From Lachnospiraceae bacterium (GTDB lineage Bacteria; Bacillota; Clostridia; Lachnospirales; Lachnospiraceae): a DNA stretch of 64,000 nucleotides. Every line of letters begins with the position of its first letter. Position 1 is the stretch's first letter. The stretch spans positions 1 through 64,000 of the forward strand of contig BLMC01000008.1 of assembly GCA_011959805.1 (NCBI GenBank), read 5' to 3'. Below the pieces are notes generated by a model. It ran no database searches and was not told the origin of the DNA. It saw only the letters and a program-made list of their open reading frames with translations. The position numbers and the translations under genes were made by a program. This document shows positions 10,196 through 21,987 of this stretch, piece by piece.

Positions 10196-10783
10196 TTATA
10201 AACTTCCTTTCGTAGAAAGCACATCTTTAATACGTCCATCAATAGACACTGCCTCATCAAGCGCTTTCGCAAATGCCTTAAATAAAGCTTCAATCATGTG
10301 ATGGCTGTTCTCACCATTAAGCATCTTAATATGTATATTCATCGCCGCACTATAAGACACTGCATAGAAAAACTCCTTTACCAATGATGTATCAAAGTCA
10401 CCGACCATATTCGCAGAAAAACTACAGTCAAATTGCAAATAGGGGCGACCACACAGGTCAACAGCACACAACGCCAAAGCATCATCCATTGGCAAAATAA
10501 AAGAACCATACCGCTTAATTCCCTTTTTATCACAAACTGCCTCTTTAATTACATTCCCTAGCACAATTCCAGCATCCTCAACGGTATGATGTCCATCAAC
10601 CTCTAAGTCACCTTTAATCTCAATAATTAAGTCAAAAAAACCATGTTTAGAAAATCCTTCAAGCATATGATCAAAAAAGCCAATTCCTGTATTGACAGAA
10701 GATCTACCTTCACCATCCAAATTCATTTTCATATAAATATCTGTCTCTTTTGTCTTTCTTTTCACTTCTGCAATTCTTTCCAT
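10196..10783 (-). CDS. hisB: imidazoleglycerol-phosphate dehydratase (ORF extends to 10804)
   Basis: NTGIGFFDHMLEGFSKHG, DGHHTVEDAGI, ENSHHMIEALFKAFA. Confidence 0.97.
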   Translation of the reverse strand: MERIAEVKRKTKETDIYMKMNLDGEGRSSVNTGIGFFDHMLEGFSKHGFFDLIIEIKGDLEVDGHHTVEDAGIVLGNVIKEAVCDKKGIKRYGSFILPMDDALALCAVDLCGRPYLQFDCSFSANMVGDFDTSLVKEFFYAVSYSAAMNIHIKMLNGENSHHMIEALFKAFAKALDEAVSIDGRIKDVLSTKGSL

Positions 10784-10800
10784 GATAGTATCCTCTCTTG

Positions 10801-12093
10801 TCACGCTTCAAAACGCACATGAATTGAATTTGCATGTGCAGTCAACCCTTCTTCTCTCGCAAAAAGTTCAATATCTTCATGAACCTTTTCAAGAGCTTCC
10901 CTAGAATAACAGATAACACTTGATTTCTTCACGTAATCGTCCAAATTTAATGGAGAGAAAAATTTTGCAGTTCCATTTGTTGGAAGAACATGATTTGGAC
11001 CAGCATAATAATCCCCCAACGGTTCTGAAGAATACTCTCCAAGGAAAATCGCCCCGGCATTTCTAATTTTTGTCATCGTATCAAATGGATTCTTTGTCAA
11101 AATTTCAAGATGCTCAGAAGCAATCTCATTTGTTGCCTCAATCGCACTATCCATATCAGGAGCCACAAGAATATATCCATAATTATCAAGAGATTTCTGT
11201 ATAATTTCCCTGCGCTCAAGAACTGTAACAAAACGTGCAACCTCATCAGAAACTTTTTCTGCCAGTTCTTCACTTGTCGTAATCAAAATTGCAGAAGCCA
11301 ACTCATCATGCTCTGCCTGAGACAAAAGATCTGCTGCCACATATCTTGGCGTAGCACTCTCATCAGCAAGCACAAGAATTTCGGAAGGACCTGCGATAGA
11401 ATCAATACTAACATGTCCATATACAGCACGCTTAGCTAACGCCACAAAAATATTTCCTGGTCCTACAATCTTATCAACTTTAGGTATCATTTCGCTACCA
11501 TATGCAAGTGCTGCAATTGCCTGTGCTCCGCCAACCCTATAAATAGCATCCACACCCGCAATATCAGCAGCGACAAGTGTCGCTGGATTAATTTTTCCAT
11601 CTATTCCAGCAGGCGTAGTCATAACAATATTAGAAACCCCTGCTACTCTCGCCGGTATAATATTCATCAGAGTTGTTGATGGATAAACAGCCTTCCCCCC
11701 AGGAACATAAACACCGACTGTCTGCATAGGTATAATCTTCTGCCCTAATATCGTTCCATCTTCCTTAGTATCAAACCAACTATTTCTCTTTTGCTTCTCA
11801 TGATATGCATAAATATTCGCAGCAGCGTTTTTCATCACCTGTATAAAATGAGCATCAACCTCTTGATAAGCGAACGCAATCTCTTCTCTTGTAACTTTAA
11901 AATTTTCTTTTGTTGTGATACACTTATCAAACTTTAAAGAATACTCAAATATAGCCTCTTCTTTGCGCTCTTTTACATCAGAAATAATATCTGCTACTAC
12001 CTTCTCATACTCACTATAATCATTTGTACTTCGTTTTAATAAACTTTCAAGCAAATTATGTTTAGTATCATTCGTTAATTTTATAATTCGCAC
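10801..12093 (-). CDS. hisD: histidinol dehydrogenase
   Basis: [36 protein letters not shown]. Confidence 0.98.
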   Translation of the reverse strand: MRIIKLTNDTKHNLLESLLKRSTNDYSEYEKVVADIISDVKERKEEAIFEYSLKFDKCITTKENFKVTREEIAFAYQEVDAHFIQVMKNAAANIYAYHEKQKRNSWFDTKEDGTILGQKIIPMQTVGVYVPGGKAVYPSTTLMNIIPARVAGVSNIVMTTPAGIDGKINPATLVAADIAGVDAIYRVGGAQAIAALAYGSEMIPKVDKIVGPGNIFVALAKRAVYGHVSIDSIAGPSEILVLADESATPRYVAADLLSQAEHDELASAILITTSEELAEKVSDEVARFVTVLERREIIQKSLDNYGYILVAPDMDSAIEATNEIASEHLEILTKNPFDTMTKIRNAGAIFLGEYSSEPLGDYYAGPNHVLPTNGTAKFFSPLNLDDYVKKSSVICYSREALEKVHEDIELFAREEGLTAHANSIHVRFEA

Positions 12094-12740
12094 TTCTGTA
12101 ATTCCTCCTTTAATGCTTGTAAAATTTTCTTAATTCGCTCTGCCTCCATCTTCATACTCACCTGATTAACAATCATACGAGCCGAAAGTGGGCAAATTTC
12201 CTCCAAAACTTCCAATCCATTTTCTTTTAGAGTAGATCCTGTCTCAACAATATCAACAATCACATCACTCAACCCTACGATAGGTCCAAGTTCGACAGAA
12301 CCATTCAATTTAATAATATCAACTGTCTGATGTTTTTGATTATAAAAATAATCTTTTGCAATCATTGGATATTTACTAGCAACACGAATCATCTCATGAT
12401 GTTGTAAAAGTTCCTTTGCCGAAGCCGGACCACAGACACACATACGGCACTTCCCAAATCCAAGATCTAAAACTTCATAGACTCTTTTATTTTCCTCTAA
12501 AATAGTGTCACTCCCCACCACACCAATATCCGCGGCACCATATTCTACATAAGTTGGCACATCTGAACCTTTCGCCAAAAAGAACTTTAACTTTCGCTCC
12601 TCATTGACAAAAATCAATTTCCTCGAAGACTTATCCTTCATCTCCTCACAAGTAATACCTATTCGTTCAAGAAGTGCCAATGTTTTCGTTGCAAGCCTTC
12701 CCTTACCAAGCGCAAAAGTAAGATATCTCATATTAAACAC
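12081..12740 (-). CDS. hisG: ATP phosphoribosyltransferase, short form (likely start 12731)
   Basis: ALGKGRL...YGAADIGVVGSD...DIVETGSTLKENGL; adjacent hisZ. Confidence 0.97.
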   Translation of the reverse strand: MFNMRYLTFALGKGRLATKTLALLERIGITCEEMKDKSSRKLIFVNEERKLKFFLAKGSDVPTYVEYGAADIGVVGSDTILEENKRVYEVLDLGFGKCRMCVCGPASAKELLQHHEMIRVASKYPMIAKDYFYNQKHQTVDIIKLNGSVELGPIVGLSDVIVDIVETGSTLKENGLEVLEEICPLSARMIVNQVSMKMEAERIKKILQALKEELQKCEL

Positions 12741-13944
12741 CTCCCTTTTCTACAGCAATCGTATCCAAGCATACCACTTCAGAGAAATAATTATCCGCAG
12801 CAAACTTCAAATAGTGCTCTTTTGGTTGCTCCATCTTCATAAGTACAGCAGAATTTCCATGCTTCCGATACTTTTTTGCTTTTTCTAATGCATCCTTGAA
12901 ATCTCCTGAATACAATAGCAAAAAACTTTTATCATTAGAAGTTGGACAAATCTTTTGTCTTGTAAGCGCTGTCACAAGTTCATCTATCATAACGACAAAA
13001 CCTGTCGCAGGCGCAGATTTACCAAATTTCTCCAAGAGATTATCATATCTACCGCCTTTCGCAATAGCACTTCCAGCCTGATATGTATATGCATTAAAAA
13101 TAACACCTGTATAGTAATTATATTTACTAACCATTGCAAGGTCAAAAGAAATATAGTTTTCCACCCCATATAATTTCAATCGTTCATAAACTTCTCTTAA
13201 TCGCATAACTGCCTTCTGTGAACGCAAATTCTTCGCATATTCTTGCGCTCTATCTAAAATCTCATATGTACCAAACAAACTATTTACTGCCAAGAGTGCT
13301 TCCATCGTTTTTTCAGGTATCTTTTTATCCAATAAAAGTTCCTGCGCACCAAATTCATTTCTGTTTGAAATATACTCACGCAATGCAAATTCTGTCTCTT
13401 CATCGAGTTCTGCATTAGCACACAATCCCTTAAAATATTCGACCTGTCCAACCGATATTTGAAATTCTTTTAAACCAGAACTACAAAGTGCCTCAACAAG
13501 CATCGCAATCATTTCTGCATCCGCCTCAGGTGATGCATCTCCAATCAATTCTGCCCCCATCTGTGTTGTTTCTTTTAATTTGCCTTGCAAATTACTAGTA
13601 TTAATAAAATTATTTCCGGAATAGCAAAAACGAAGGGGAATTATCTCATCCATAAAATACTTAGCTGCACACCGGGCAATAGACGGCGTAAAATCTGGTC
13701 TTAAAACTAATGTATTTCCTTCCTTATCAAAAAACTTATAAAGCTCTTTTGATGGTATTGTACCGATTTCACGGCTAAAAACATCAAAAAATTCAAAAGT
13801 CGGAGTCTGAATATTTTGATAACCATAGCTGTGCAGTTTATCGCCAAATAGCTTTTGCACCATCTGTTTATTAGCATACTCCTTGCCATAAATGTCCCGC
13901 ACACCCTCTGGTGTATGCAGCAGTCTTTTTCCATCTAAACCCAT
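12733..13944 (-). CDS. hisZ: ATP phosphoribosyltransferase regulatory subunit
   Basis: HisRS-like fold: TPEGVRDIYG, LRPDFTPSIAR; next to hisG. Confidence 0.95.
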   Translation of the reverse strand: MGLDGKRLLHTPEGVRDIYGKEYANKQMVQKLFGDKLHSYGYQNIQTPTFEFFDVFSREIGTIPSKELYKFFDKEGNTLVLRPDFTPSIARCAAKYFMDEIIPLRFCYSGNNFINTSNLQGKLKETTQMGAELIGDASPEADAEMIAMLVEALCSSGLKEFQISVGQVEYFKGLCANAELDEETEFALREYISNRNEFGAQELLLDKKIPEKTMEALLAVNSLFGTYEILDRAQEYAKNLRSQKAVMRLREVYERLKLYGVENYISFDLAMVSKYNYYTGVIFNAYTYQAGSAIAKGGRYDNLLEKFGKSAPATGFVVMIDELVTALTRQKICPTSNDKSFLLLYSGDFKDALEKAKKYRKHGNSAVLMKMEQPKEHYLKFAADNYFSEVVCLDTIAVEKGGV

Positions 13945-14054
13945 TATAAATCCCCTCTCTGCCCTGTCGTCACTTTATTACATTAATGTATTATCGGATT
14001 AACATATTATATCAATCGAAGTATACCTATTTTTTACTGTAGTGTCAACAAATA

Positions 14055-14588
14055 CTATGCTCGATCATTAAGATCTATTTGAATCATATCCAAATATGGT
14101 ACCATCTGACCTCCTTTGTGTTTCATAAAATACTTTTCCTTCAACTCTTCATACCGAAAACTTTTCCTTCCACCATTTTTCATTCGGTCCCAAAAAACAT
14201 TCATTTCGCGAATACTCATATAATACATTATATCGCGCGCTGTAAAATAAATTAGAAAAAAGGCGATTCCGCCCTGTTTATCAAAATCCCGCATAAATTG
14301 AACTTGATGTGGGTGTATCTTTTGAAGTGCAAACAAATCCACTGCGCACTCTTTGGCATCAAAACAAACAGGGATTCCCTGTACTGCTCCTATATAATCA
14401 ACTGTACTTTTCTGCTCAAAATAAGCAAGTGTAATATGTCTTGACTTCTTATCAATTGCAATTGGCGTAATCGGCGTAGGAACCTTTTGTATCAATGCAA
14501 GCCCACTATCTCGATATTTCTCATTTGTCATATTAACCATTTCTTCCAAAAGCGAACCGCGCAATCCACGAGATTTCCATGTTGGCAT
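14055..14588 (-). CDS. recU: Holliday junction resolvase RecU (ORF extends to 14618)
   Basis: RGxxLEEMVNMTNEKYRDSGLALIQKVPTPI...DYIGAVQGIPVCFDAKE nuclease motifs. Confidence 0.93.
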   Translation of the reverse strand: MPTWKSRGLRGSLLEEMVNMTNEKYRDSGLALIQKVPTPITPIAIDKKSRHITLAYFEQKSTVDYIGAVQGIPVCFDAKECAVDLFALQKIHPHQVQFMRDFDKQGGIAFFLIYFTARDIMYYMSIREMNVFWDRMKNGGRKSFRYEELKEKYFMKHKGGQMVPYLDMIQIDLNDRA

Positions 14589-14592
14589 TCCT

Positions 14593-15606
14593 TTATTCCT
14601 CCTGCAAAAGTTTATCAAATATAACGGGAACTGGACATTCTAAAGCTTTACCTGACAACTGAACAAAGTCCCTACAAGAAGACACTGGAAAAACAATCTT
14701 GTGCGCATGAAGAAGCTGATTTTTTACACCTTTTTGCAAATAAATCTGATTCATTTTAGCATCACCATACTTAAAATCTCCAATAATCGGATACCCCAAT
14801 GCTGCTAAATGTGCGCGAATCTGATGTGTCTTTCCAGTAAAAAGTTGCACTTCCAGTAATGTTCTATTATATCCAGTGCGAACTGTTTGAAATGCTGTAT
14901 CAATATACACCACTTCTTTCTTTATAGATTCGGGAATCTCACATTCTCTATGATATACTTTCACTTTATTCTGTAAAAAATCTTTATACAGATATCCTGT
15001 AACACGTTCGTTCACAGTAATTTCTCCCGAAACCAAACAATAATAATACTTTTCAAGAGATTTATCTTGTATAATTCTACTCAAATATTGGCTTCCTGCC
15101 AACGTTTTCCCACAAACCACCATTCCAGATGTATTTCGATCCAATCGATTGCAAACAGATGGTTTAAATGTAGAAAGTGAATTTTGTGTAATGCAACATT
15201 GAAAAAGCAAATAGCCAATCAACCATTCATTGACACTGATTTCGTCTGGTTTTGACTTTTGTGATAAAACTCCTGAAGGCTTATTTACCACCAAAATATT
15301 CTTATCTTCATATACAATATTCAAACCATAAAGCTTTTGATATGCCTGCTCGTATAATGCAATTTCTAAATTATCAATCTCTGTCTTTCCACAGAATTTT
15401 TCAAAGGTTTCATCAGCAAGAAAAAACTTCACAGTATCATTAAGACACAATTTTTCTTTTCCATCCGCTTTTTTTTCATTCAAAACAATATTTTTCTTGC
15501 GAAGCATTTTATAAATAAAGCTATCTGGTGCATCCTTTAATAGCTTCTTGAGATACTTGTCAAATCTTTGCCCTGCTTCATTCAAAGAAATCGTTTTGAT
15601 AATCAT
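14593..15606 (-). CDS. RluA-family pseudouridine synthase
   Basis: NRLDRNTSGMVV motif, HQIRAHLAALGYPIIGDFKYG. Confidence 0.94.
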   Translation of the reverse strand: MIIKTISLNEAGQRFDKYLKKLLKDAPDSFIYKMLRKKNIVLNEKKADGKEKLCLNDTVKFFLADETFEKFCGKTEIDNLEIALYEQAYQKLYGLNIVYEDKNILVVNKPSGVLSQKSKPDEISVNEWLIGYLLFQCCITQNSLSTFKPSVCNRLDRNTSGMVVCGKTLAGSQYLSRIIQDKSLEKYYYCLVSGEITVNERVTGYLYKDFLQNKVKVYHRECEIPESIKKEVVYIDTAFQTVRTGYNRTLLEVQLFTGKTHQIRAHLAALGYPIIGDFKYGDAKMNQIYLQKGVKNQLLHAHKIVFPVSSCRDFVQLSGKALECPVPVIFDKLLQEE

Positions 15607-15685
15607 ATATTGTGGTCTCCATTTCTACCCGAAAATTTACAAAGAAAATTTCTTTAAAATCCAATCTAAAAACTTACCTAAAAAT

Positions 15686-16255
15686 TTACAAAGAAATGTC
15701 GCATAACAGCGTTAAAATCTCAGCCTCTTTTTTTCCTGGCTCCAATACTTGAAGTTGTGCTAACCGATCTATAAAACGCGCTTTCTCATGAAAAATCTTG
15801 ACAGTAATATTTTGCAAGCTATTTTGTTTCAAAATCTCTTGAATATGCTTCTCGCACGCAGATACATTACAATTTGCAAACTCTGTATATCCAATCAGAT
15901 TATTGCCGCGCACAGCAAAACAGTTTATTGGGAAATTTAATTTATATGAGGTTAAATACATACTATAAATTACTGGCACTGCTTTCTCCTGTTTGGAAAT
16001 CTCCTGATAAACCAATTCATTAAATTTTGGAATTCTAAAATACATTACAACGGATACCAAACTTTTGCTGGAAGGCAGCATTCCTAAAACAGCAACTATC
16101 GTCAAAAGATTATCTGGTTTTCCTGTTGAAAAATACCCCAACAAAAATACTGACATAGAGATCAAAAAATAAATTGCTGTGCGAATGATTACTCTTTTTC
16201 GCTCATAAGGAGGATACCCAAAATCTCCTTTTTTCTGCCTTTGTGCTTTCTTCAT
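15686..16255 (-). CDS. conserved membrane-associated hypothetical protein
   Basis: ORF with two predicted TM segments; family not recognised. Confidence 0.7.
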   Translation of the reverse strand: MKKAQRQKKGDFGYPPYERKRVIIRTAIYFLISMSVFLLGYFSTGKPDNLLTIVAVLGMLPSSKSLVSVVMYFRIPKFNELVYQEISKQEKAVPVIYSMYLTSYKLNFPINCFAVRGNNLIGYTEFANCNVSACEKHIQEILKQNSLQNITVKIFHEKARFIDRLAQLQVLEPGKKEAEILTLLCDISL

Positions 16256-16307
16256 CTGCTATCTCCCGATTTTCAATATATTTTTTATATCCATCTCAAA
16301 TAAATTT

Positions 16308-17069
16308 CTACTTCAAGAAACGCATTCCCTCCAAAAGAACTCGATGAGGGATAATCTTTGCCAAAATTTCAAAACTCCTCATCCATATTCCATATACCGA
16401 ACGCTCACGTTTATAATAAGAATCCTTAATTGCTTGCTCGACTACCTGGTCTGCGCGAACTAACGTAAGTTTTTTTACTGCAAGTGTACTGCCTGTTCTT
16501 TCTGCAATGTCAAAAAATGGGGTATCCACAGGACCCGGACACACTGCGGTCACATAAATTTTTTTTCGACGCAATTCCTGGTTTAGCGCCCTAGAAAAAC
16601 TATACACATAAGATTTTGTAGCCGCATAAACTGCAAAATTAGGCTGTGGTAAAAAAGCTGCACTGGATGCAAGCTGAATCACACGACTATTTTTTCTCAT
16701 ATAGGGAAGACATAAATATGTCATCTGCGTTAGCGCTTTACAGTTCACCTCTATCATACCAAGTTCATCACTGATATTGGAATCAAAAAAGTCTCCCAAA
16801 ATACCATATCCAGCACAGTTGACAAGCATACGAATCACTGGTTTTTCCTCTGCAAGTAATTTTTTCAGTCGCTCTATTGGTTCTTTTTTTGTGAGATCCA
16901 TATCCAAAACTCTTGTTGTGTGCTCCAGATGTTGTGCTACTTCAAGCAATTCTTTTTTTCGGCGTGCAATCATCCATATTTCATCCATATTTTGGAAAAC
17001 ATTATCCAACTGTAATGCAAATTCCACACCCATACCAGACGATGCGCCTGTAATCAAAACAATATTCAT
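16308..17069 (-). CDS. short-chain dehydrogenase/reductase
   Basis: TGASSGMG, NCAGYG, YAATKSYV motifs. Confidence 0.95.
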   Translation of the reverse strand: MNIVLITGASSGMGVEFALQLDNVFQNMDEIWMIARRKKELLEVAQHLEHTTRVLDMDLTKKEPIERLKKLLAEEKPVIRMLVNCAGYGILGDFFDSNISDELGMIEVNCKALTQMTYLCLPYMRKNSRVIQLASSAAFLPQPNFAVYAATKSYVYSFSRALNQELRRKKIYVTAVCPGPVDTPFFDIAERTGSTLAVKKLTLVRADQVVEQAIKDSYYKRERSVYGIWMRSFEILAKIIPHRVLLEGMRFLK

Positions 17070-17143
17070 AGTTCAATCTCCTTTATTAATACAATGAATT
17101 CTCATTATATTTCCCAATCATATAGATTATCCTCTTAAGTTTA

Positions 17144-19063
17144 TCAATGTCCTTTGACAACTTGCTTATGAACATTTCGTATCTTTTTTTTCTTTACAGG
17201 CTTTGACTGTGGTTTCTTTCTATATTGGTAATCCTGTTTATGCATAGACTCACCAATTATTTTTCTTGGCTTAATCAAACATTTTTTGTCAAATCCAATC
17301 AAATCCTCGCGCCCTGCAAGTTTTAATGCTTCGCGAACAAGACCATAATTTTTCGGATTGCGGTATTGTATCAAGGCGCGCTGCATTGCCTTTTCATGCG
17401 GATTTTTACAGACATAGACAGATTTCATTGTCACAGGGTCAACTTTAGTATAATACATAACTGTTGACATGGTTGATGGCGTAGGATAAAAATCTTGTAC
17501 CTGCTCTGGCATATAGCCAGTATCCCGCAAATACTCTGCCAAAGCAATCGCTTCCTTGAGCGTAGATCCTGGGTGTGACGACATCAAATAAGGCACTAAA
17601 AACTGATTTTTTCCCATTTTTTGATTCAATCGATAATACTTTTTTGTAAAAGCTTCATAAATGGCATTTTCTGGTTTTCCCATTCTGGATAAAACAGCAT
17701 CACAGATATGTTCTGGTGCTACTTTAAGTTGTCCACTAATATGATGTTCCACAAGCTCTTTGAAAAAAGTATCATCTTTATCAAGCATCAGATAATCAAA
17801 GCGAATCCCTGAACGTACAAAAACCTTTTTGATGCCCGGAAGCATTCGCAATTTGCGTAGAAGAGACAGATAATCTGAATGGTCTACTTCTAAGTTTGGA
17901 CAAGGATTTGGATACAGGCATTGTCTATGTTTACAAACACCAACATTCAACTGTTTTTGGCAAGACGGTTGTCTAAAGTTGGCTGTTGGACCACCAACAT
18001 CATGAATATACCCCTTAAAATCTTTATCCTGCGCAATCTGTTTTGCCTCTTCTATAATTGATTCGTGGCTGCGTACTTGTACTGTACGTCCTTGATGAAA
18101 TGTAAGTGCACAAAAATTGCATCCGCCAAAGCATCCTCGATTGCTTGTCAAAGAAAACTTAATTTCTGAAATAGCCGGAACGCCACCTTGCAGTGCATAT
18201 GATGGATGATATGTCCTTTGATATGGCAGCGCATAGACATCATCCATCTCCTGCATAGAAAGTGGTTTTTGTGGTATATTCTGTACAATATAAAGTCCAT
18301 TTGCATATGGCTCTACTAATGTTTTTCCACAAAAAGAATCTGTATTTTCATACTGTTTTTGAAAACTTTTGGCATATAGTCTTTTGTCTGCCAGCATCTC
18401 ATCATAAGATGGCAACAATTCATAATCGTATAGATTAGAAATATCGTTTGTTTTATAAACAGTTCCTGCAACAAACGATAAATCTTTGACAGCAATACCA
18501 TGGTTTAAAGCATCTGCAATTTCAATAATTGATTTCTCCCCCATACCATATGAAATTAAGTTCGCCTGACTATCAAGCAAAATCGAACGCTTAAAAGAAT
18601 CAGACCAATAATCATAATGTGCCATACGGCGGAGGCTTGCCTCAATTCCTCCAATAATAATTGGTACATTTTTATACTTCTTACGGATAAGATTACTGTA
18701 TACAACGGTAGCATGATCTGGTCTTTTTCCAACTACGCCCCCAGGGGTATAAGCATCCATCTCGCGACGTTTCTTAGAAACATAATAATGATTTACCATA
18801 GAATCCATGTTGCCAGAGGAAACCAAAAAACCAAGACGAGGAGTCCCTAATATTGTAATGCTATCTTCTCTTTTCCAATCTGGCTGTGATATTATTCCAA
18901 CATGATATCCATGTGCTTGAAGGAGGCGTGTGATAATAGCATGTCCAAAAGATGGGTGATCTACGTAGGCATCTCCTGTGACATAAATAAAATCCAGTTG
19001 TTGGATTCCAAGTTTTTGTACCTCTTCCATTGTCATTGGAAGAAAACCATTTGCAACTGACAA
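17144..19063 (-). CDS. YgiQ-family radical SAM protein
   Basis: [12 protein letters not shown] cluster; YgiQ-type N and C termini. Confidence 0.95.
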   Translation of the reverse strand: MSVANGFLPMTMEEVQKLGIQQLDFIYVTGDAYVDHPSFGHAIITRLLQAHGYHVGIISQPDWKREDSITILGTPRLGFLVSSGNMDSMVNHYYVSKKRREMDAYTPGGVVGKRPDHATVVYSNLIRKKYKNVPIIIGGIEASLRRMAHYDYWSDSFKRSILLDSQANLISYGMGEKSIIEIADALNHGIAVKDLSFVAGTVYKTNDISNLYDYELLPSYDEMLADKRLYAKSFQKQYENTDSFCGKTLVEPYANGLYIVQNIPQKPLSMQEMDDVYALPYQRTYHPSYALQGGVPAISEIKFSLTSNRGCFGGCNFCALTFHQGRTVQVRSHESIIEEAKQIAQDKDFKGYIHDVGGPTANFRQPSCQKQLNVGVCKHRQCLYPNPCPNLEVDHSDYLSLLRKLRMLPGIKKVFVRSGIRFDYLMLDKDDTFFKELVEHHISGQLKVAPEHICDAVLSRMGKPENAIYEAFTKKYYRLNQKMGKNQFLVPYLMSSHPGSTLKEAIALAEYLRDTGYMPEQVQDFYPTPSTMSTVMYYTKVDPVTMKSVYVCKNPHEKAMQRALIQYRNPKNYGLVREALKLAGREDLIGFDKKCLIKPRKIIGESMHKQDYQYRKKPQSKPVKKKKIRNVHKQVVKGH

Positions 19064-19081
19064 TTCACAATCCTCCTAATA

Positions 19082-19795
19082 CTATTTTGGTAATTTTAAT
19101 TCCATAACTTCTGGCTCTGTAAGTGGTCTATATGCTCCTTTTGGAAGTGTAGAATCCAAATATAATGTTCCCATTGAAAGACGCTTTAAATAAATAACAG
19201 AACTTCCCACAGCTTGAATCATTCGTTTTATTTGATGAAAACGGCCTTCTGTAATCGTTAATTGCATAGAACTAAATCCTTCTGACCGTGATAGACAGTT
19301 TACTTTCGCTGGCAATGTAATGGTAGCATCTCCAATGTCTACACCGCATTCCAAGTGTTCAACATCGGAATCTGTAATCTCACCCAAGCATTCTACATAA
19401 TAGGTTTTTTCCACATGTTTTCCAGGAGAAAGCAAGTTATGCGCTAATTCCCCATCATTTGTAATCAGCAACAATCCTTCTGTATCTTTATCTAATCTGC
19501 CAACCGGAAATAAACCTTTCCCGGCAGCACCAATCAACAATGTCATTACAGTAAGCTCTTGATTATCCATTGTTGCAGTAACATATCCGGCTGGTTTATG
19601 AAGCATGTAATAATATTGCTTTTGATAAAATAACCTTTTTCCCATATAACAGACAAGATCCTTCTCTTCGTCTACTTTAATCTCTGGCTTTTTTACAATT
19701 GTATTATTTACAGAAATAAACCCCTTTTTAATAAATCCCTTTACTTGGCTTCGGGTTCCAATCTGCATATCACATAAATATTTATCCAACCTCAT
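19082..19795 (-). CDS. RsuA-family 16S rRNA pseudouridine synthase (ORF extends to 19834)
   Basis: S4 domain, GRLDKDTEGLLLITNDG, EGRFHQIKRM. Confidence 0.95.
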   Translation of the reverse strand: MRLDKYLCDMQIGTRSQVKGFIKKGFISVNNTIVKKPEIKVDEEKDLVCYMGKRLFYQKQYYYMLHKPAGYVTATMDNQELTVMTLLIGAAGKGLFPVGRLDKDTEGLLLITNDGELAHNLLSPGKHVEKTYYVECLGEITDSDVEHLECGVDIGDATITLPAKVNCLSRSEGFSSMQLTITEGRFHQIKRMIQAVGSSVIYLKRLSMGTLYLDSTLPKGAYRPLTEPEVMELKLPK

Positions 19796-19967
19796 ACTGC
19801 TCCTATTAATGATAGCAACAATTCCTACATACATGTTTAAATGTTAATTCTTATTCGTTTATACTGCTAAAGTGCTATTGATCAATTCAACGATAGTTTC
19901 ATAAATTGATTCACGTCATTATAAAATATAATATACCGAAATTCCACAAGAAATATGGAGGATACTT

Positions 19968-20927
19968 ATGTTGTTGAAAACGTTGGCATATCTGCTGCTA
20001 ATTATTATTATATTGAGTCGTCCAGATGCTGCATTTCAATATGCCTATGAAGGTTTATACCAATGGGCTACAAAAATGGTCCCTACACTCTTCCCATTTA
20101 TGATGATTAGCTCTATTATGGTCTACAGTGGTGCTGACTTGGAACTTGGCCGTATGCTTAATCGTATTTTAAAATATATCTACCGTTACAGCAGCTATGG
20201 ACTATATGCAATATTTATGGGATTTTTCTGTGGTTTTCCTATGGGTGCAAAAGTAGTAAGCGAACTATACGAAACAAAAAGACTCAGCAAAACAGAAGCA
20301 GAAACCCTGCTTGCTTTCTGTAACAATATTGGTCCAGCATACTTTGTAGGTATTATTATACCAATATTGCATACATGTGGACATCACCAAATCCTTCCAT
20401 TTTTATTTGGTATGTATGGCATCCCAGCACTCTATGGTATTTTTATACAATATATCACTGCTGCCTCCAAAAACAAAAACCCCAAAAAACAAAATATAGA
20501 TATATATTTTGTAAATTCTAATCAAAATTCCCTGGAAACATCAAAAATTTCTTTAATTACTGCTCTTAAAAAATCCTGTATAGACAATACCCAGTCACTT
20601 ATTGTCCTAGGTGGTTATATTACCTTTGCAAACGCTTTTCGGATACTGCTTGATTTCGTACCATTATCCCTCAACAGCAAAAATGTTCTATCCAGTTTTT
20701 TAGAGATTATAGGAGGGGTTCAAGCAATCTATATAACTTCTATTCCACCAGCACAAAAAATCTTTTGGATTATGACTGTGCTTTGCTTTGGCGGTATATC
20801 TTGCATCCTACAGACAAGCAGCTTTTTAGAAAAAACTGGATTGTCCATTGTAAGTTACCTAAAACATAAAATTATACTTACTATCATCTCTGCAAGTTAT
20901 TATTTTATCCTTACAAATTTTATTTGA
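19968..20927 (+). CDS. YlbJ-like sporulation integral membrane protein
   Basis: Multi-TM; GFFCGFPMGAKVVSELYE; nucleoside-recognition-like. Confidence 0.82.
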   Translation: MLLKTLAYLLLIIIILSRPDAAFQYAYEGLYQWATKMVPTLFPFMMISSIMVYSGADLELGRMLNRILKYIYRYSSYGLYAIFMGFFCGFPMGAKVVSELYETKRLSKTEAETLLAFCNNIGPAYFVGIIIPILHTCGHHQILPFLFGMYGIPALYGIFIQYITAASKNKNPKKQNIDIYFVNSNQNSLETSKISLITALKKSCIDNTQSLIVLGGYITFANAFRILLDFVPLSLNSKNVLSSFLEIIGGVQAIYITSIPPAQKIFWIMTVLCFGGISCILQTSSFLEKTGLSIVSYLKHKIILTIISASYYFILTNFI

Positions 20928-21957
20928 CATCAGTAAGTCTTATCGGATTCGAGTCTGTACTTTTGTCATATAGATTATATGCTTTAAAAATTAAATTTTC
21001 TTTCTTGCCATATTCCATATTGATAGATATTGTGATTGTCGGATTTCCCTTTGTCCACGGTTGAAGCATTGACCACGTCAAACCATTATCATAAGAATAG
21101 GAATAATACTGAATTGGTGATTCTGCATCCAGCGCTGTCAGTTCCACAGTGGCATATTTTCCCGTTTTATCATAGGATAAAAGATTTGCGCTTACATGTG
21201 TTGGCGCTGTGGTATCATTAACGACACGACTTGTAGGAACTGGCACAGCCAATGGAGCATATCCACTATAATCCGTTTTCCCATCTTTTGACACAAGTCC
21301 AAAATACCTAGCAACTGCCTCTGCATCGCGAATTCCAAACTCCTTAAGTTGCGATTCCATATAAGGCGCATCATTACTATGATCCACATGACAATGTTCC
21401 ACAATCACTGCAGGTATATTGCGCAAAGCACACTGACGTATAATACCATAATAATCTGCTCCTTTACTGCCAATCCGAGTTTTTATACCGCGATTAAAAA
21501 GTCCCATCTCCTCAAACTGTGTTAGAAATTCATTTGCCACCGAATACCCTTGACTATATAGCGAACCCTCTGATGGCACCCATACCTCACTGCCATAAAG
21601 GATATGAGAAATAGACATATTAAAGTGTAATGAAAAAACAAAATCTGCATTGACCTTATCTGCAAATTCTGCTCTCTCCTCCAACGACATATCAATATCC
21701 TCAGAATGTGTTAGATATACTTGCACATTCTGATAGTTCTCCAGTTGCTTCTTCATATACATTGCCACTATCATCGTGTAATGCTTTTCTGGAATTGGCA
21801 AATAATCTGTTCCTAAATTAGAACCGCCATGGCCTGGATCAATAACAACCACAATAGGTTCTGCCGCATTCACACTAGGCATATGCCCAGTTGACAACAC
21901 TGTGGCAACAATTGAAAGCGATAAAATAACCGCCGTTAGTCTACGTTTAAATTTCAT
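20920..21957 (-). CDS. secreted N-acetylmuramoyl-L-alanine amidase (Amidase_3)
   Basis: Signal peptide, IDPGHGGSNLG, DFVFSLHFN, AVIVEHCHVD. Confidence 0.9.
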   Translation of the reverse strand: MKFKRRLTAVILSLSIVATVLSTGHMPSVNAAEPIVVVIDPGHGGSNLGTDYLPIPEKHYTMIVAMYMKKQLENYQNVQVYLTHSEDIDMSLEERAEFADKVNADFVFSLHFNMSISHILYGSEVWVPSEGSLYSQGYSVANEFLTQFEEMGLFNRGIKTRIGSKGADYYGIIRQCALRNIPAVIVEHCHVDHSNDAPYMESQLKEFGIRDAEAVARYFGLVSKDGKTDYSGYAPLAVPVPTSRVVNDTTAPTHVSANLLSYDKTGKYATVELTALDAESPIQYYSYSYDNGLTWSMLQPWTKGNPTITISINMEYGKKENLIFKAYNLYDKSTDSNPIRLTDVK

Positions 21958-21987
21958 GCTTTTTCTCCTTAATTTCCTTTCACTACC

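Noticed and set aside
13945-14054. Possible T-box or his leader upstream of hisZ
   Set aside because: Only about 110 bp; no T-box sequence or specifier structure recognisable.
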